Assembly (NCBI GenBank): GCA_910584665.1
Contig: CAJUBL010000049.1
Span: forward strand, 1 to 22,710
Reading direction: 5' to 3'
DNA from: an uncultured Muribaculaceae bacterium
GTDB taxonomy: Bacteria > Bacteroidota > Bacteroidia > Bacteroidales > Muribaculaceae
DNA: 22,710 nt
Made by a program: the position numbers and the translations under genes. Below the pieces are notes generated by a model that saw nothing but the letters and a program-made list of their open reading frames with translations, had not been told where the DNA came from and did no database searches. Below are positions 1 through 7,502 of this stretch, one piece after another; the stretch's first letter is position 1, and each line of letters begins with the position of its first letter.

Positions 1-357
1 GTTCTTTGAAGGTTACGCAACGCGCAGAAGGATGATGCAGTAGATAACTAACTAAATCGTAACCTATTACTATCATGAGCTATTAACCTACGCTCAGTTC
101 CAATAAATTACACTCTTTTCGTAACTTCATGATTACAAAGATACATAATGAATCTCGTTTTTTCCGTATATTTGACTCACATAATTGCCTCCGGTACCGC
201 GCACCGGCCTTGCGGCCGACGATCGCTATTATGTTTCATCGAATATTCTTCATATATTTGACCTCGTCTTATATACTCACGCTCGGAAAAGTACAAGCAG
301 GCTTGCTCTTTTCTCTCGACTTCTCCGTATATTTGCGAAAACAAAATCATAACTGAT
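1..357. other. A+T-rich leader without a convincing gene
   Basis: No gene can be supported here. The + strand shows 13 open codons that end at a TAG at 41-43, which could be the tail of an upstream gene. The - strand is open from an ATG at 76-74 to the left edge (25 codons), with a TATCTTTG on the - strand at 143-136. Neither gives a recognisable protein. The rest is a T-rich leader with three TATATTTG octamers on the + strand at 167-174, 253-260 and 328-335. Each matches the Bacteroidetes -7 element TAnnTTTG, and all three lie upstream of the PAS gene. A weak 8-bp inverted repeat pairs 10-17 with 58-65. Confidence 0.5.
303..335 (+). promoter_or_regulatory. Candidate promoter of the PAS-domain gene
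   Basis: TTG at 303-305 and TATATTTG at 328-335 are separated by 22 bp. This resembles the Bacteroidetes primary sigma factor promoter (TTTG near -33, TAnnTTTG near -7), with a spacer at the long end of what is usual. Transcription would start near 342, leaving a very short leader before the ATG at 358. The two earlier TATATTTG copies have no good -33 element at the right distance. Confidence 0.35.
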
Positions 358-717
358 ATGGACGATATTGAGAAAATAGTCCCCGACTGGGCATTCAGGA
401 TAAACTGTGCGGTGACGGTAACCGATGCAGACTGCAATATTATATACATGAACGAGCGGTCACGCGAGACGTTTGCCGCCCGGGGCGGTAAGAATCTGAT
501 AGGCCATAACCTGATGGAGTACCACAACGACCGCTCGAAAGCCATCATCCGCCGCCTGCTCGAAGATGGAGGAACCAACTGCTACACCATCGAGAAACAG
601 GGACTGCGCAAGATGATCTTCCAGACAGCATGGCGTGATGCAGACAACCGAATCGCCGGTCTCGCGGAAATCTCGATGGTAATTCCATCCGCAATGCCCC
701 ACTACGTCCGAGACTGA
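358..717 (+). CDS. Stand-alone PAS-domain protein
   Basis: This is a 119-residue protein that consists of little more than one PAS fold. Residues 17-50 carry the usual start of a PAS domain: the AVTVTDADCNIIYMNERS stretch, then a phenylalanine-containing helix and a GKNLIGHNL segment. Residues 74-110 form the closing strands, and the end reads MPHYVRD. Similar small PAS proteins occur in Bacteroidetes and Firmicutes and are often labelled PAS sensor or diguanylate cyclase, but no kinase, GGDEF or DNA-binding domain is present. It would be a cytoplasmic sensor or adaptor that acts through a partner. Ligand and partner cannot be told from the sequence. There is no signal peptide or membrane segment. 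The gene appears monocistronic, with 223 bp before the next gene, which has its own promoter. Confidence 0.8.
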   Translation: MDDIEKIVPDWAFRINCAVTVTDADCNIIYMNERSRETFAARGGKNLIGHNLMEYHNDRSKAIIRRLLEDGGTNCYTIEKQGLRKMIFQTAWRDADNRIAGLAEISMVIPSAMPHYVRD

Positions 718-812
718 CCAGACCGCCACCTGAACGGCACCGGCCTGCCATACCGGCAACAAAGCATGATAAGCTCCGGACACGCATGAACCGATTGAAA
801 TGGAACAGTGTA

Positions 813-843
813 TTGCGGGATAAGAAAAGTTTCATTACATTTG
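813..843 (+). promoter_or_regulatory. Promoter of the dehydrogenase-dtd-mazG-deoC operon
   Basis: TTG at 813-815, a 20-bp spacer and TACATTTG at 836-843 match the Bacteroidetes sigma consensus (TTTG, about 20 bp, TAnnTTTG). Transcription would begin around 850 and leave a leader of roughly 90 nt before the ATG at 941. The sequence just before that ATG is A+T-rich and has no Shine-Dalgarno motif, as is common in this phylum. Confidence 0.6.
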
Positions 844-940
844 CGTGATAATCTGTGCGGTTACATGTTCCGGAGGTATATTGCCGCATTATCATAAAAC
901 CGCGACTTGACATTAACATAACCTAATTTTCAATACTTTA

Positions 941-2149
941 ATGGCTAAAGTTTTAATTATCGGAGCAGGTGGGGTAGGCACCGTTGTCGCTCATAAATGC
1001 GCTCAGGTTCCCGAGGTATTCAACGAAATCGTAATCGCCTCGCGTACTCGCTCCAAATGTGATGCCGTAGCCAAAGCTATCGGAAAACCAAATATCTCTA
1101 CCGACTCGGTCGATGCCGACAGTGTTCCGCAACTCGTGGAACTGTTCAGACGCCACAGGCCCGATCTGGTGATCAACGTCGCTCTCCCCTATCAGGATCT
1201 CACTATCATGGATGCCTGTCTGGAATGTGGCGTCAATTACCTCGATACGGCCAATTACGAGCCTAAGGACGAAGCCCACTTCGAGTACTCCTGGCAATGG
1301 GCATACCGCGAGCGCTTCGAAAAGGCCGGCCTGACCGCGATCTTAGGCTGTGGATTCGATCCCGGTGTATCAGGCGTATTCACCGCCTATGCCGCAAAAC
1401 ACCATTTTGACAGTATGGAGTATCTCGATATCGTGGACTGCAATGCCGGTGACCACGGCAAAGCTTTTGCCACAAACTTCAATCCCGAGATCAATATACG
1501 TGAGATAACCCAGAACGGCCGTTACTATCAGGACGGCAAGTGGGTGACAACCAAGCCGCTGGAGATCCATGCATCACTTACATACCCCAACATAGGTCCG
1601 CGTGACTCCTACCTGCTGTACCACGAGGAACTGGAATCGCTTGTGATCAATTTCCCGACAATCAAACGCGCCCGCTTCTGGATGACGTTCGGTCAGGAAT
1701 ACCTTACACATCTGCGCGTTATCCAGAACATCGGTATGGCACGCATAGACGAGGTCGAGTATAACGGCACCAAGATCGTACCGCTGCAGTTTCTCAAAGC
1801 CGTACTTCCCAACCCGCAGGATCTGGGCGAGAACTATCACGGCGAGACATCCATAGGATGCCGTATCTCCGGCACCGGCAAAGACGGCAAACCGCTGACT
1901 TACTATATCTATAACAACTGCAGCCACGAGGCCGCCTACAAGGAGACCGGCATGCAGGCCGTAAGCTATACCACCGGAGTACCGGCCATGGTCGGTGCCA
2001 TGATGTTCCTCACAGGCAAGTGGGTAAAACCGGGAGTCCGCAATGTCGAGGAATTCGATCCCGATCCATTCCTGGAGCAGCTCGCCATCCACGGCCTTCC
2101 ATGGCACGAGATCACAGGCGGCGATCTTGAGGTAAACCATATAGGATGA
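941..2149 (+). CDS. Carboxynorspermidine synthase / saccharopine dehydrogenase family
   Basis: The protein has 402 residues and an N-terminal Rossmann fold with the dinucleotide motif GAGGVGTV at 8-15. It is followed by conserved blocks typical of the Bacteroidetes enzyme: INVALPYQDLTIMDACLECG from about 78, NYLDTANYEP near 99, and GCGFDPG at 136-142. This group condenses aspartate semialdehyde with a diamine (putrescine or diaminopropane) and reduces the product with NADPH to carboxyspermidine or carboxynorspermidine, which a separate decarboxylase turns into the polyamine. No decarboxylase gene lies in this window. It should be a cytoplasmic enzyme. Lysine-pathway saccharopine dehydrogenase is the less likely alternative. 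The stop codon overlaps the dtd start by 4 nt, so the two are probably translationally coupled. A good promoter lies about 100 bp upstream. Confidence 0.88.
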   Translation: MAKVLIIGAGGVGTVVAHKCAQVPEVFNEIVIASRTRSKCDAVAKAIGKPNISTDSVDADSVPQLVELFRRHRPDLVINVALPYQDLTIMDACLECGVNYLDTANYEPKDEAHFEYSWQWAYRERFEKAGLTAILGCGFDPGVSGVFTAYAAKHHFDSMEYLDIVDCNAGDHGKAFATNFNPEINIREITQNGRYYQDGKWVTTKPLEIHASLTYPNIGPRDSYLLYHEELESLVINFPTIKRARFWMTFGQEYLTHLRVIQNIGMARIDEVEYNGTKIVPLQFLKAVLPNPQDLGENYHGETSIGCRISGTGKDGKPLTYYIYNNCSHEAAYKETGMQAVSYTTGVPAMVGAMMFLTGKWVKPGVRNVEEFDPDPFLEQLAIHGLPWHEITGGDLEVNHIG

Positions 2150-2598
2150 GAGTCGTAATACAACGGGTACGACGTGCGTCGGTCTCAGTCGACGGCGAAT
2201 GTATCTCGTCCATAGGGCCGGGACTCATGGTACTCGTAGGCGTAGAGAACGGTGATACAGATGCCGACATGGCTTTTGTTTCAGCAAAGACCGCATCACT
2301 GCGCATCTTCAGCGACGAGGCAGGAGTTATGAACCGCTCGGTTAAAGATGCCGGAGGTGAGATACTGGCAGTGAGTCAGTTCACACTTACTGCATCCACC
2401 CGCAAAGGTAACCGTCCGAGCTACATACGTGCCGCAGGCCACGATCTCGCAGTCCCCATGTACGAACGGTACTGCGACGAGCTTTCGCGCCTGACGGAAC
2501 GGCCTGTGGCCCGCGGTATCTTCGGAGCCGACATGCAGGTGGAGCTAATAAACGACGGCCCGGTCACCATAATCATCGATTCACGCCTTAAGGAATAA
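2146..2598 (+). CDS. dtd: D-aminoacyl-tRNA deacylase
   Basis: Dtd hydrolyses D-amino acids (and glycine) mischarged onto tRNA and so protects protein synthesis. At 150 residues it has the normal family length. The SQFTL motif sits at 77-81, a KGNRPSY segment at 87-93, and the C-terminal NDGPVT motif with the Gly-cisPro pair at 136-141. These two motifs build the active site across the homodimer interface. The start ATG overlaps the stop of the upstream dehydrogenase by 4 nt, and the MazG-like gene follows after 17 bp. All features are canonical and no catalytic residue is missing. Dtd next to a MazG-like gene and deoC is, to my knowledge, common in Bacteroidales. Confidence 0.95.
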   Translation: MRVVIQRVRRASVSVDGECISSIGPGLMVLVGVENGDTDADMAFVSAKTASLRIFSDEAGVMNRSVKDAGGEILAVSQFTLTASTRKGNRPSYIRAAGHDLAVPMYERYCDELSRLTERPVARGIFGADMQVELINDGPVTIIIDSRLKE

Positions 2599-2615
2599 CA
2601 CATAGTTTTACCCAT

Positions 2616-2930
2616 ATGACAATCAGCGAATTACAGACAACCGTAGACAACTGGATAACGACTACCGGAGGTGGATACTTCTCACCGCTGACCAACACGG
2701 CCATTCTGGCCGAGGAAACAGGTGAGGTAGCACGCATCATGGCAAGACAGTATGGCGACCAGGTAGCCAAGCCCGGCGACATGAATTCGCTGGCCGACGA
2801 ACTGGCTGACGTGATATGGGTAGTCTCAGCCATCGCCAACCAGACGGGAGTAGACCTCACCGAGGCCATCGCCCGCAATATAGAGAAAAAGAATACACGC
2901 GACCTGCACAGGTTTGAACACAGACCGTGA
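2616..2930 (+). CDS. MazG-like nucleotide pyrophosphohydrolase
   Basis: This is a short, single-domain all-alpha NTP pyrophosphatase of 104 residues. The metal-binding glutamates form EExxE at 33-37 (within LAEETGEVAR), followed by ExxD at 62-65 (within DELADVIW), the pair that coordinates Mg2+ in the MazG/iMazG superfamily. The enzyme probably hydrolyses nucleoside triphosphates to the monophosphate and pyrophosphate and cleans up non-canonical nucleotides. The exact substrate cannot be read from the sequence. It is much shorter than E. coli MazG because it has one domain instead of two. It sits between dtd and deoC in one transcription unit, which suggests a general sanitation or salvage role. 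Confidence 0.9.
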   Translation: MTISELQTTVDNWITTTGGGYFSPLTNTAILAEETGEVARIMARQYGDQVAKPGDMNSLADELADVIWVVSAIANQTGVDLTEAIARNIEKKNTRDLHRFEHRP

Positions 2931-2979
2931 CACAGGCGTTTAAACTGTAATCGTAACTTTAATAAACACCAATAATACA

Positions 2980-3864
2980 ATGAGTGATAAGTATAACCAG
3001 GCCATCGAGGCATCTAAAGTCATAACCGACGACACTGCCGTAGCCGCCATCGTAGCCAAGATCCTTGACGAGCATATCGCCGGGAACAAAAATACCGATG
3101 TATATAAGTTTCTCTTCAATACAATAGACCTGACCACGCTTAAAGCTACTGATTCACAGCAGTCGGTAGCTGATTTTACCGAGCGCGTGAACGCCTTTGA
3201 CGAGGAACACCCCGAACTGCCCAATGTGGCCGCCATATGTGTCTATCCCAACTTCGCCCAGGTGGTACGCGCCGTCCTGGAAGTGAGCAAGGTAGATATA
3301 GCCTGCGTGGCCGGAGGCTTCCCGTCGTCCCAGACATTTCCGGAGATCAAGGTAGCCGAGACAGCGCTTGCCGTCGAAGGCGGTGCCGACGAGATCGACA
3401 TCGTGCTCAACGTAGGCTCATTCCTTGACGGAGACTACGAAGGAGTCTGTGATGAGATCCAGGAGATCAAGCACTCGTGTCGCGATGCCCGCCTGAAAGT
3501 CATCCTTGAGACCGGTGCTCTTAAAACCGCGGCCAATATCAAAGCCGCATCGGTGTTGTCGCTCTATTCAGGAGCCGATTTCCTTAAAACCTCTACCGGC
3601 AAAGAATATCCCGGAGCATCGCTCGAGGCCGCTTACGTCATGTGCCAGTGTATCAAGGAGTACTATGAATCTACCGGTACCATGGTCGGTTTCAAGGCCG
3701 CCGGCGGTGTAGCCACCACCAACGATGCAGTCGCATACTACACAATAGTCAAGGAAGTATTGGGCGAGAAATGGCTCACCAACGAGTATTTCCGTATAGG
3801 AGCCAGCCGTCTGGCCAACAACCTGCTGAGCGATATACTCGGCACAGAGACCAAATTCTTCTGA
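2980..3864 (+). CDS. deoC: Deoxyribose-phosphate aldolase
   Basis: DeoC cleaves 2-deoxyribose 5-phosphate to acetaldehyde and glyceraldehyde 3-phosphate in deoxynucleoside catabolism. The protein has 294 residues, with a TIM-barrel core from about residue 80. The Schiff-base lysine is K203 in FLKTSTGK, the second active-site lysine is K239 in GFKAAGG, and the acid residue is in DEIDIVLNVG (D140). These match E. coli K167, K201 and D102. About 50 extra N-terminal residues compared with the E. coli enzyme are usual in the Bacteroidetes form. The start follows a 49-bp gap that holds no clear promoter, so it is probably read through from mazG. A strong stem-loop begins about 20 bp after the stop. 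Confidence 0.96.
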   Translation: MSDKYNQAIEASKVITDDTAVAAIVAKILDEHIAGNKNTDVYKFLFNTIDLTTLKATDSQQSVADFTERVNAFDEEHPELPNVAAICVYPNFAQVVRAVLEVSKVDIACVAGGFPSSQTFPEIKVAETALAVEGGADEIDIVLNVGSFLDGDYEGVCDEIQEIKHSCRDARLKVILETGALKTAANIKAASVLSLYSGADFLKTSTGKEYPGASLEAAYVMCQCIKEYYESTGTMVGFKAAGGVATTNDAVAYYTIVKEVLGEKWLTNEYFRIGASRLANNLLSDILGTETKFF

Positions 3865-3886
3865 GAACAGATACAACAAGCCGGGA

Positions 3887-3919
3887 GTCAGGAACATGGA
3901 GTTCTCCATAGTTCCTGAC
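3887..3919 (+). terminator. Stem-loop after deoC, probable transcript end
   Basis: GTCAGGAAC at 3887-3895 pairs with GTTCCTGAC at 3911-3919, and inside it ATGGA (3896-3900) pairs with TCCAT (3905-3909). The loop is GTTC and a single A at 3910 is bulged. This gives 14 base pairs in total. No T-tract follows, so it is not a textbook intrinsic terminator. It could also be a stabilising 3' end or a processing site. Confidence 0.5.
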
Positions 3920-4014
3920 ACTCAGGCCATGACAAAAACCGGACCATCAGGTGCGGGCATAACGCACTGCTTCAATATAGCTATCAACTTATCACTTCTA
4001 ACTACTGACTTCCA

Positions 4015-4587
4015 ATGTATTGGATAATCATCAATGACACCGAGCAGGGTCCTTATACACTCGAACAGCTAAGCGGGATAGGCCTCACATCCGACACCCC
4101 GGTATGGCGTGAAGGAATGGCCGAATGGCTACCCGCCGGCCACGTCGACGAGTTAGCCGCGCTTCTCCCCGTACCACAGCCACCGGCAATAGCTGATGAG
4201 GAGTCATGCGGGACAGCCGACACCCCGACCGAAACCGGACAGCCATCAATGATGACCGCCGGACCTGCCACGGCAACAGACACAGTAAGGACAGTCGTTT
4301 ACGCACCGGCAGACGCCATTCCCGCAGGGTACGTCGCAATCACCCCTGCTGACAAGCCGGTATGTCCGCCCACTTATCTTGTATGGGCCATCATCACCAC
4401 GGTCGTGTGTTTCCTGCCCATGGGTGTATGTGCCATCATATGCGCCACCAAAGTCAAGGGACACTTCAGGGCCGGACGGTTTGATAAAGCGGGCAGGATG
4501 TCGGAACGCGCCGCATTGTTCGTGATACTGAGCATTGTGGCCTGGCTCATATGGATGCCGTTCTCGATCGTTTTCGCTATGTTATAA
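4015..4587 (+). CDS. GYF_2 (DUF4339) and CD225/dispanin-like membrane protein
   Basis: The protein has 190 residues in three parts. Residues 1-52 form a GYF_2/DUF4339 domain, with the diagnostic QGPYTLEQL and VWREGMAEW segments, a fold thought to bind other proteins or peptides. Residues 53-118 are a low-complexity linker rich in Pro, Thr and Ala. Residues 119-190 hold two hydrophobic helices (about 121-143 and 167-189) joined by a basic loop (KVKGHFRAGRFDKAGRMSERA), the pattern of the CD225/dispanin (IFITM-like) family. The N terminus is probably cytoplasmic with both helices in the inner membrane. The function in bacteria is unknown. It lies 150 bp after deoC, beyond the stem-loop, and 25 bp before the DUF2851 gene. 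Confidence 0.8.
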   Translation: MYWIIINDTEQGPYTLEQLSGIGLTSDTPVWREGMAEWLPAGHVDELAALLPVPQPPAIADEESCGTADTPTETGQPSMMTAGPATATDTVRTVVYAPADAIPAGYVAITPADKPVCPPTYLVWAIITTVVCFLPMGVCAIICATKVKGHFRAGRFDKAGRMSERAALFVILSIVAWLIWMPFSIVFAML

Positions 4588-4612
4588 TTTCCTATAAATC
4601 AATGCCGTCGCC

Positions 4613-5914
4613 GTGGAAAAACTGATGCAATACCTGTGGCAGCACAAGCTCCAGATAAAACCCGGCATGGCCACAACCGACGGACGGCATCTTCAGATTA
4701 TTAATCCGGGCCGTCTCAACACCGACGCTGGTCCGGACTTCTTCAATGCCAGGATAATAATAGACGGAGAGATCTGGGTCGGCAACATCGAGATACATGT
4801 GAGAGCCAGCGACTGGTATAGACACGGACACGATAAGGACCGCGCCTACGATTCGGTAATTCTTCATGTAGTCGGAGTGAATGACAGCGTGATACGCGTT
4901 CCCGACGGGCATGTCATTCCTCAGCTGGAATTACCGTGCAATCCGGCATTCACATCCCGTTATGCCTCCCTTGTCAATGCCTCCCGGTCAGAGGTATTGC
5001 CCTGCCGTCCGACTATCGGATCACTACCCCGGCTGAAGATAACCGACTGGCTGTCGGCCATGGGCTATGAACGTATGCAGATGAAAGCAGACCGTGCTAT
5101 CGACCTGTTGCACACTATGGCAGGAGACTGGGAGGAAGTAGCCTATATCACACTTGCCCGTGCATTGGGATTCAGTACCAATTCGGAACCCATGGAACGT
5201 CTTGCACGCTCATTGCCATTACGTTACATCCGCAAACATGCCGACGACATACAGCTCGTCGAGGCAATGCTTTTAGGGCAGTCGGGACTACTTGATGATG
5301 CACCCGAAGAGAATCTGTACGCCTCCAGACTGCGCGAAGAATACTGTTTCATGGCCACAAAATTCCAATTGCGCCAGCCCGGCATACAGTGGAAACTGTC
5401 ACGTATGAGGCCGGCCAACCTGCCCCACAGGCGCATCGCCCTGCTGGCACGCATCCTGACATCCGGATCATCACTGTTATCCAATATTCTTACAATTGAA
5501 AACTCAGATCAGGCAACAAGCCTATTCAACCGACAGATTGACGGATACTGGCGTCAATCCTACACGTTCAACGACTACGTCGGTGATTCGACAGGCATCC
5601 CGGTAACATTGGGTCACACATCGGTCCAGTCACTGATAATCAACGTAGTGTCACCGATAATGTATGCATGGGGACAAGTGAGAGGAGACTACCCTGCGAT
5701 GGAACGCGCCGCCGAACTGCTGCAACAGTCGCCGGCCGAACACAACCGCCTGACAACCCCGTTTGAAAGTGCCGGGATAAAGATAAACAACGCACTTGAT
5801 TCACAAGCCCTTATACAAGTAAGACGAAACTACTGCGAAACAGGCAAATGTCTGTATTGCCGCATAGGACACACCATGCTGAGCGATGCCGCCCGCTACA
5901 TCCGCAACAGATAA
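4613..5914 (+). CDS. DUF2851 family protein
   Basis: This 433-residue protein has the typical DUF2851 opening: MEKLMQYLWQHKL, then INPGRLNTDAGPDFFNARI and WVGNIEIHVRASDWYRHGHD by residue 70. The fold around these residues has been likened to nucleases, but no activity has been shown as far as I know. The start is a GTG at 4613. The ATG at 4625 would remove four residues that match the family N terminus, so GTG is preferred. The C terminus carries C408, C413, C416 and H420 in a CX4CX2CX3H arrangement that may bind a metal. No signal peptide or membrane helix is seen. It follows the GYF/dispanin gene by 25 bp and may share its transcript. It is the last gene before the cell-division cluster. 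Confidence 0.85.
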   Translation: MEKLMQYLWQHKLQIKPGMATTDGRHLQIINPGRLNTDAGPDFFNARIIIDGEIWVGNIEIHVRASDWYRHGHDKDRAYDSVILHVVGVNDSVIRVPDGHVIPQLELPCNPAFTSRYASLVNASRSEVLPCRPTIGSLPRLKITDWLSAMGYERMQMKADRAIDLLHTMAGDWEEVAYITLARALGFSTNSEPMERLARSLPLRYIRKHADDIQLVEAMLLGQSGLLDDAPEENLYASRLREEYCFMATKFQLRQPGIQWKLSRMRPANLPHRRIALLARILTSGSSLLSNILTIENSDQATSLFNRQIDGYWRQSYTFNDYVGDSTGIPVTLGHTSVQSLIINVVSPIMYAWGQVRGDYPAMERAAELLQQSPAEHNRLTTPFESAGIKINNALDSQALIQVRRNYCETGKCLYCRIGHTMLSDAARYIRNR

Positions 5915-6168
5915 CCGCCTGACAGATAATCACAGAGCTACAGCCGGCGAAGACAGACGGTGTAATGAATTTGCATTTGTAAACGGAGATATTATATAGA
6001 TTTACGGCTTTGGAGGCGGTTTGTTGCAGATTGTTAATAACTTTCTTTGTTTTTTGCTGTTTACATATCTAAATTATCAATTCTTTTTTATAATTTTACG
6101 GTGTCCTTACAGACTCTGTAGCGTCCGCATCGGGTCTATCGCATTTTATTCCTAACAATCAACACATT
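5915..6168. other. A+T-rich gap at the head of the dcw cluster, mraZ absent
   Basis: The 254-bp gap is markedly A+T-rich from about 5965 to 6160 and has no ORF that resembles mraZ, the usual first gene of the cluster. Promoter elements are only partly matched. TTTG at 6046-6049 lies 20 bp before TAAATTAT (6070-6077), and TAATTTTA at 6091-6098 differs from TAnnTTTG at one position but lacks a -33 partner. One of these probably starts the rsmH transcript. No paired TGGGA-type MraZ box is visible. Confidence 0.45.
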
Positions 6169-7077
6169 ATGGAAGACCAAGTGTATCACATACCGGCATT
6201 GCTGCCAGAGGTTATCGAGGCGCTCGATATCAGCTCCGACGGAGTCTACGTCGATGTGACCTTTGGCGGAGGAGGACATTCACACGCCATCATGGAGCAT
6301 CTGAGCGGCGACGGACATCTGTACGCGATGGATCAGGACATGGACGCCATTAGCCGCGCGTTCAAAGATCCACGTTTTACAATAATACACGGAAACTTCA
6401 GGTTTCTCAAGAACTTCATGCGTTACTATCATGTGGATGGCGTTGACGGGATACTTGCCGACTTAGGAGTCTCGTTCCACCATTTCGACGATCCGGACAG
6501 GGGATTCTCTTTCAGATGGGAAGGGCGTCTGGACATGAGAATGAACCGCAAGGCCACCAGAGATGCCGCACAGATACTTGCCGACTACAGCGAGGAGCAG
6601 CTTGCCGACATGTTCTACCTTCTTGGCGAGCTCAGGAATGCCCGCCGTCTGGCCTCAGCCATCGTGAAAGCACGCACGTCCCATCCCATTGAGACCGTCG
6701 ACAGACTGCTTGATGTCATAAAACCGCACATCAACCCCAAACAGGAGAAAAAAGAACTGGCCCAGGTATTTCAGGCGCTACGCATAGAGGTAAACAACGA
6801 GATCGAGGCACTGAAATCCCTGCTGACCCAGTCTCTGCAGGTACTGAAACCGGGAGGACGTCTCGCAGTAATCACCTACCACTCACTGGAGGACCGGCTT
6901 GTGAAAAACTTCATGAAAACCGGAAACCTCGAGGGACGCCTTGAAAAAGACTTCTACGGCAGAGTTCTATCTCCGATGGAACTCGTCAATTCCAAGCCGA
7001 TAACCGCAAGCGAGGCTGAAGTCGAACGCAACCCGAGGTCACGCAGTGCCAAACTGAGAACAGCGATCAGATTATAA
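6169..7077 (+). CDS. rsmH: 16S rRNA (cytosine(1402)-N(4))-methyltransferase
   Basis: RsmH (MraW) methylates N4 of C1402 in the 16S rRNA P-site using S-adenosylmethionine. The 302 residues match the family length. The SAM-binding motif DVTFGGGGHSHAI is at 29-41, followed by DLGVSFHHFDD at 98-108, RGFSF at 111-115 and LDMRMN at 121-126. The C-terminal catalytic region holds QALRIEVNNEI and ITYHSLEDRLVKNFM. One small variation is DLGVSF where most homologues have DLGVSS. It is the first gene of the division and cell wall cluster here, and ftsL follows after 13 bp. Confidence 0.96.
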   Translation: MEDQVYHIPALLPEVIEALDISSDGVYVDVTFGGGGHSHAIMEHLSGDGHLYAMDQDMDAISRAFKDPRFTIIHGNFRFLKNFMRYYHVDGVDGILADLGVSFHHFDDPDRGFSFRWEGRLDMRMNRKATRDAAQILADYSEEQLADMFYLLGELRNARRLASAIVKARTSHPIETVDRLLDVIKPHINPKQEKKELAQVFQALRIEVNNEIEALKSLLTQSLQVLKPGGRLAVITYHSLEDRLVKNFMKTGNLEGRLEKDFYGRVLSPMELVNSKPITASEAEVERNPRSRSAKLRTAIRL

Positions 7078-7090
7078 ACACACAACCATC

Positions 7091-7474
7091 ATGCAGGAAA
7101 GGAAGAAAACACAACCGAAGTCAGGCGAAGGAAACACATCCAGAAGGAGTTTCACGAGCAACATACTCGGCCGCGCACTGCGAGGTCGTTTCATATCGAC
7201 CGACTTCTTCTCACGCCATTGGATCACAGTGGCACTGTCAGTGCTGATGTTTGTGTGGTACATAACCAACAAATACGAGTGCCAGACGAGCATGGAGACA
7301 ATCCAGAAACTGGAGAAAGAACTGGAAATAGTACGCACCGAGCGAGTACGCGAACAGAGCACTTACATGAGTCGTATACGCGAAAGTTCGATGCTACAGC
7401 TCGTACGCCGCAACCATCTGGATCTCGAGGTACAGGATACGCCGCCCTACAAGATAAAGTATAACTGTAACTGA
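7091..7474 (+). CDS. ftsL: FtsL-like cell division protein
   Basis: A small bitopic protein of 127 residues. It has a basic cytoplasmic N terminus (1-43), one transmembrane helix at about 44-60 (WITVALSVLMFVWYITN) and a periplasmic coiled coil at about 65-100 (METIQKLEKELEIVRTERVR). FtsL bridges FtsQ/FtsB to the FtsW-FtsI synthase and helps activate septal peptidoglycan synthesis. Sequence similarity across phyla is very low, so the call rests on topology and on the position between rsmH and the division transpeptidase, which is where ftsL sits in Bacteroidetes. It starts 13 bp after rsmH and ends 28 bp before ftsI. Confidence 0.82.
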   Translation: MQERKKTQPKSGEGNTSRRSFTSNILGRALRGRFISTDFFSRHWITVALSVLMFVWYITNKYECQTSMETIQKLEKELEIVRTERVREQSTYMSRIRESSMLQLVRRNHLDLEVQDTPPYKIKYNCN

Positions 7475-7502
7475 ACAACACTCCATTGAATAGTAACGCC
7501 AT

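Noticed and set aside
1..76. Possible divergent gene on the - strand (ATG at 76-74) or a + strand gene tail ending at 43
   Set aside because: Only 25 and 13 codons are visible, neither is recognisable, and the - strand -7 element at 143-136 has no -33 partner.
129..356. 75-codon + strand ORF before the PAS gene
   Set aside because: It lies in the T-rich leader, spans the TATATTTG repeats, has low-complexity hydrophobic content and matches no known family.
177..919. Overlapping - strand ORFs opposite the PAS gene and its downstream gap
   Set aside because: They are antisense to a clear PAS domain and show no domain or start context of their own.
6031..6040. TTGTTAATAA as a DnaA box, implying an origin near rsmH
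   Set aside because: It differs from TGTGGATAA at the central bases, is single, and no dnaA or dnaN gene is nearby.
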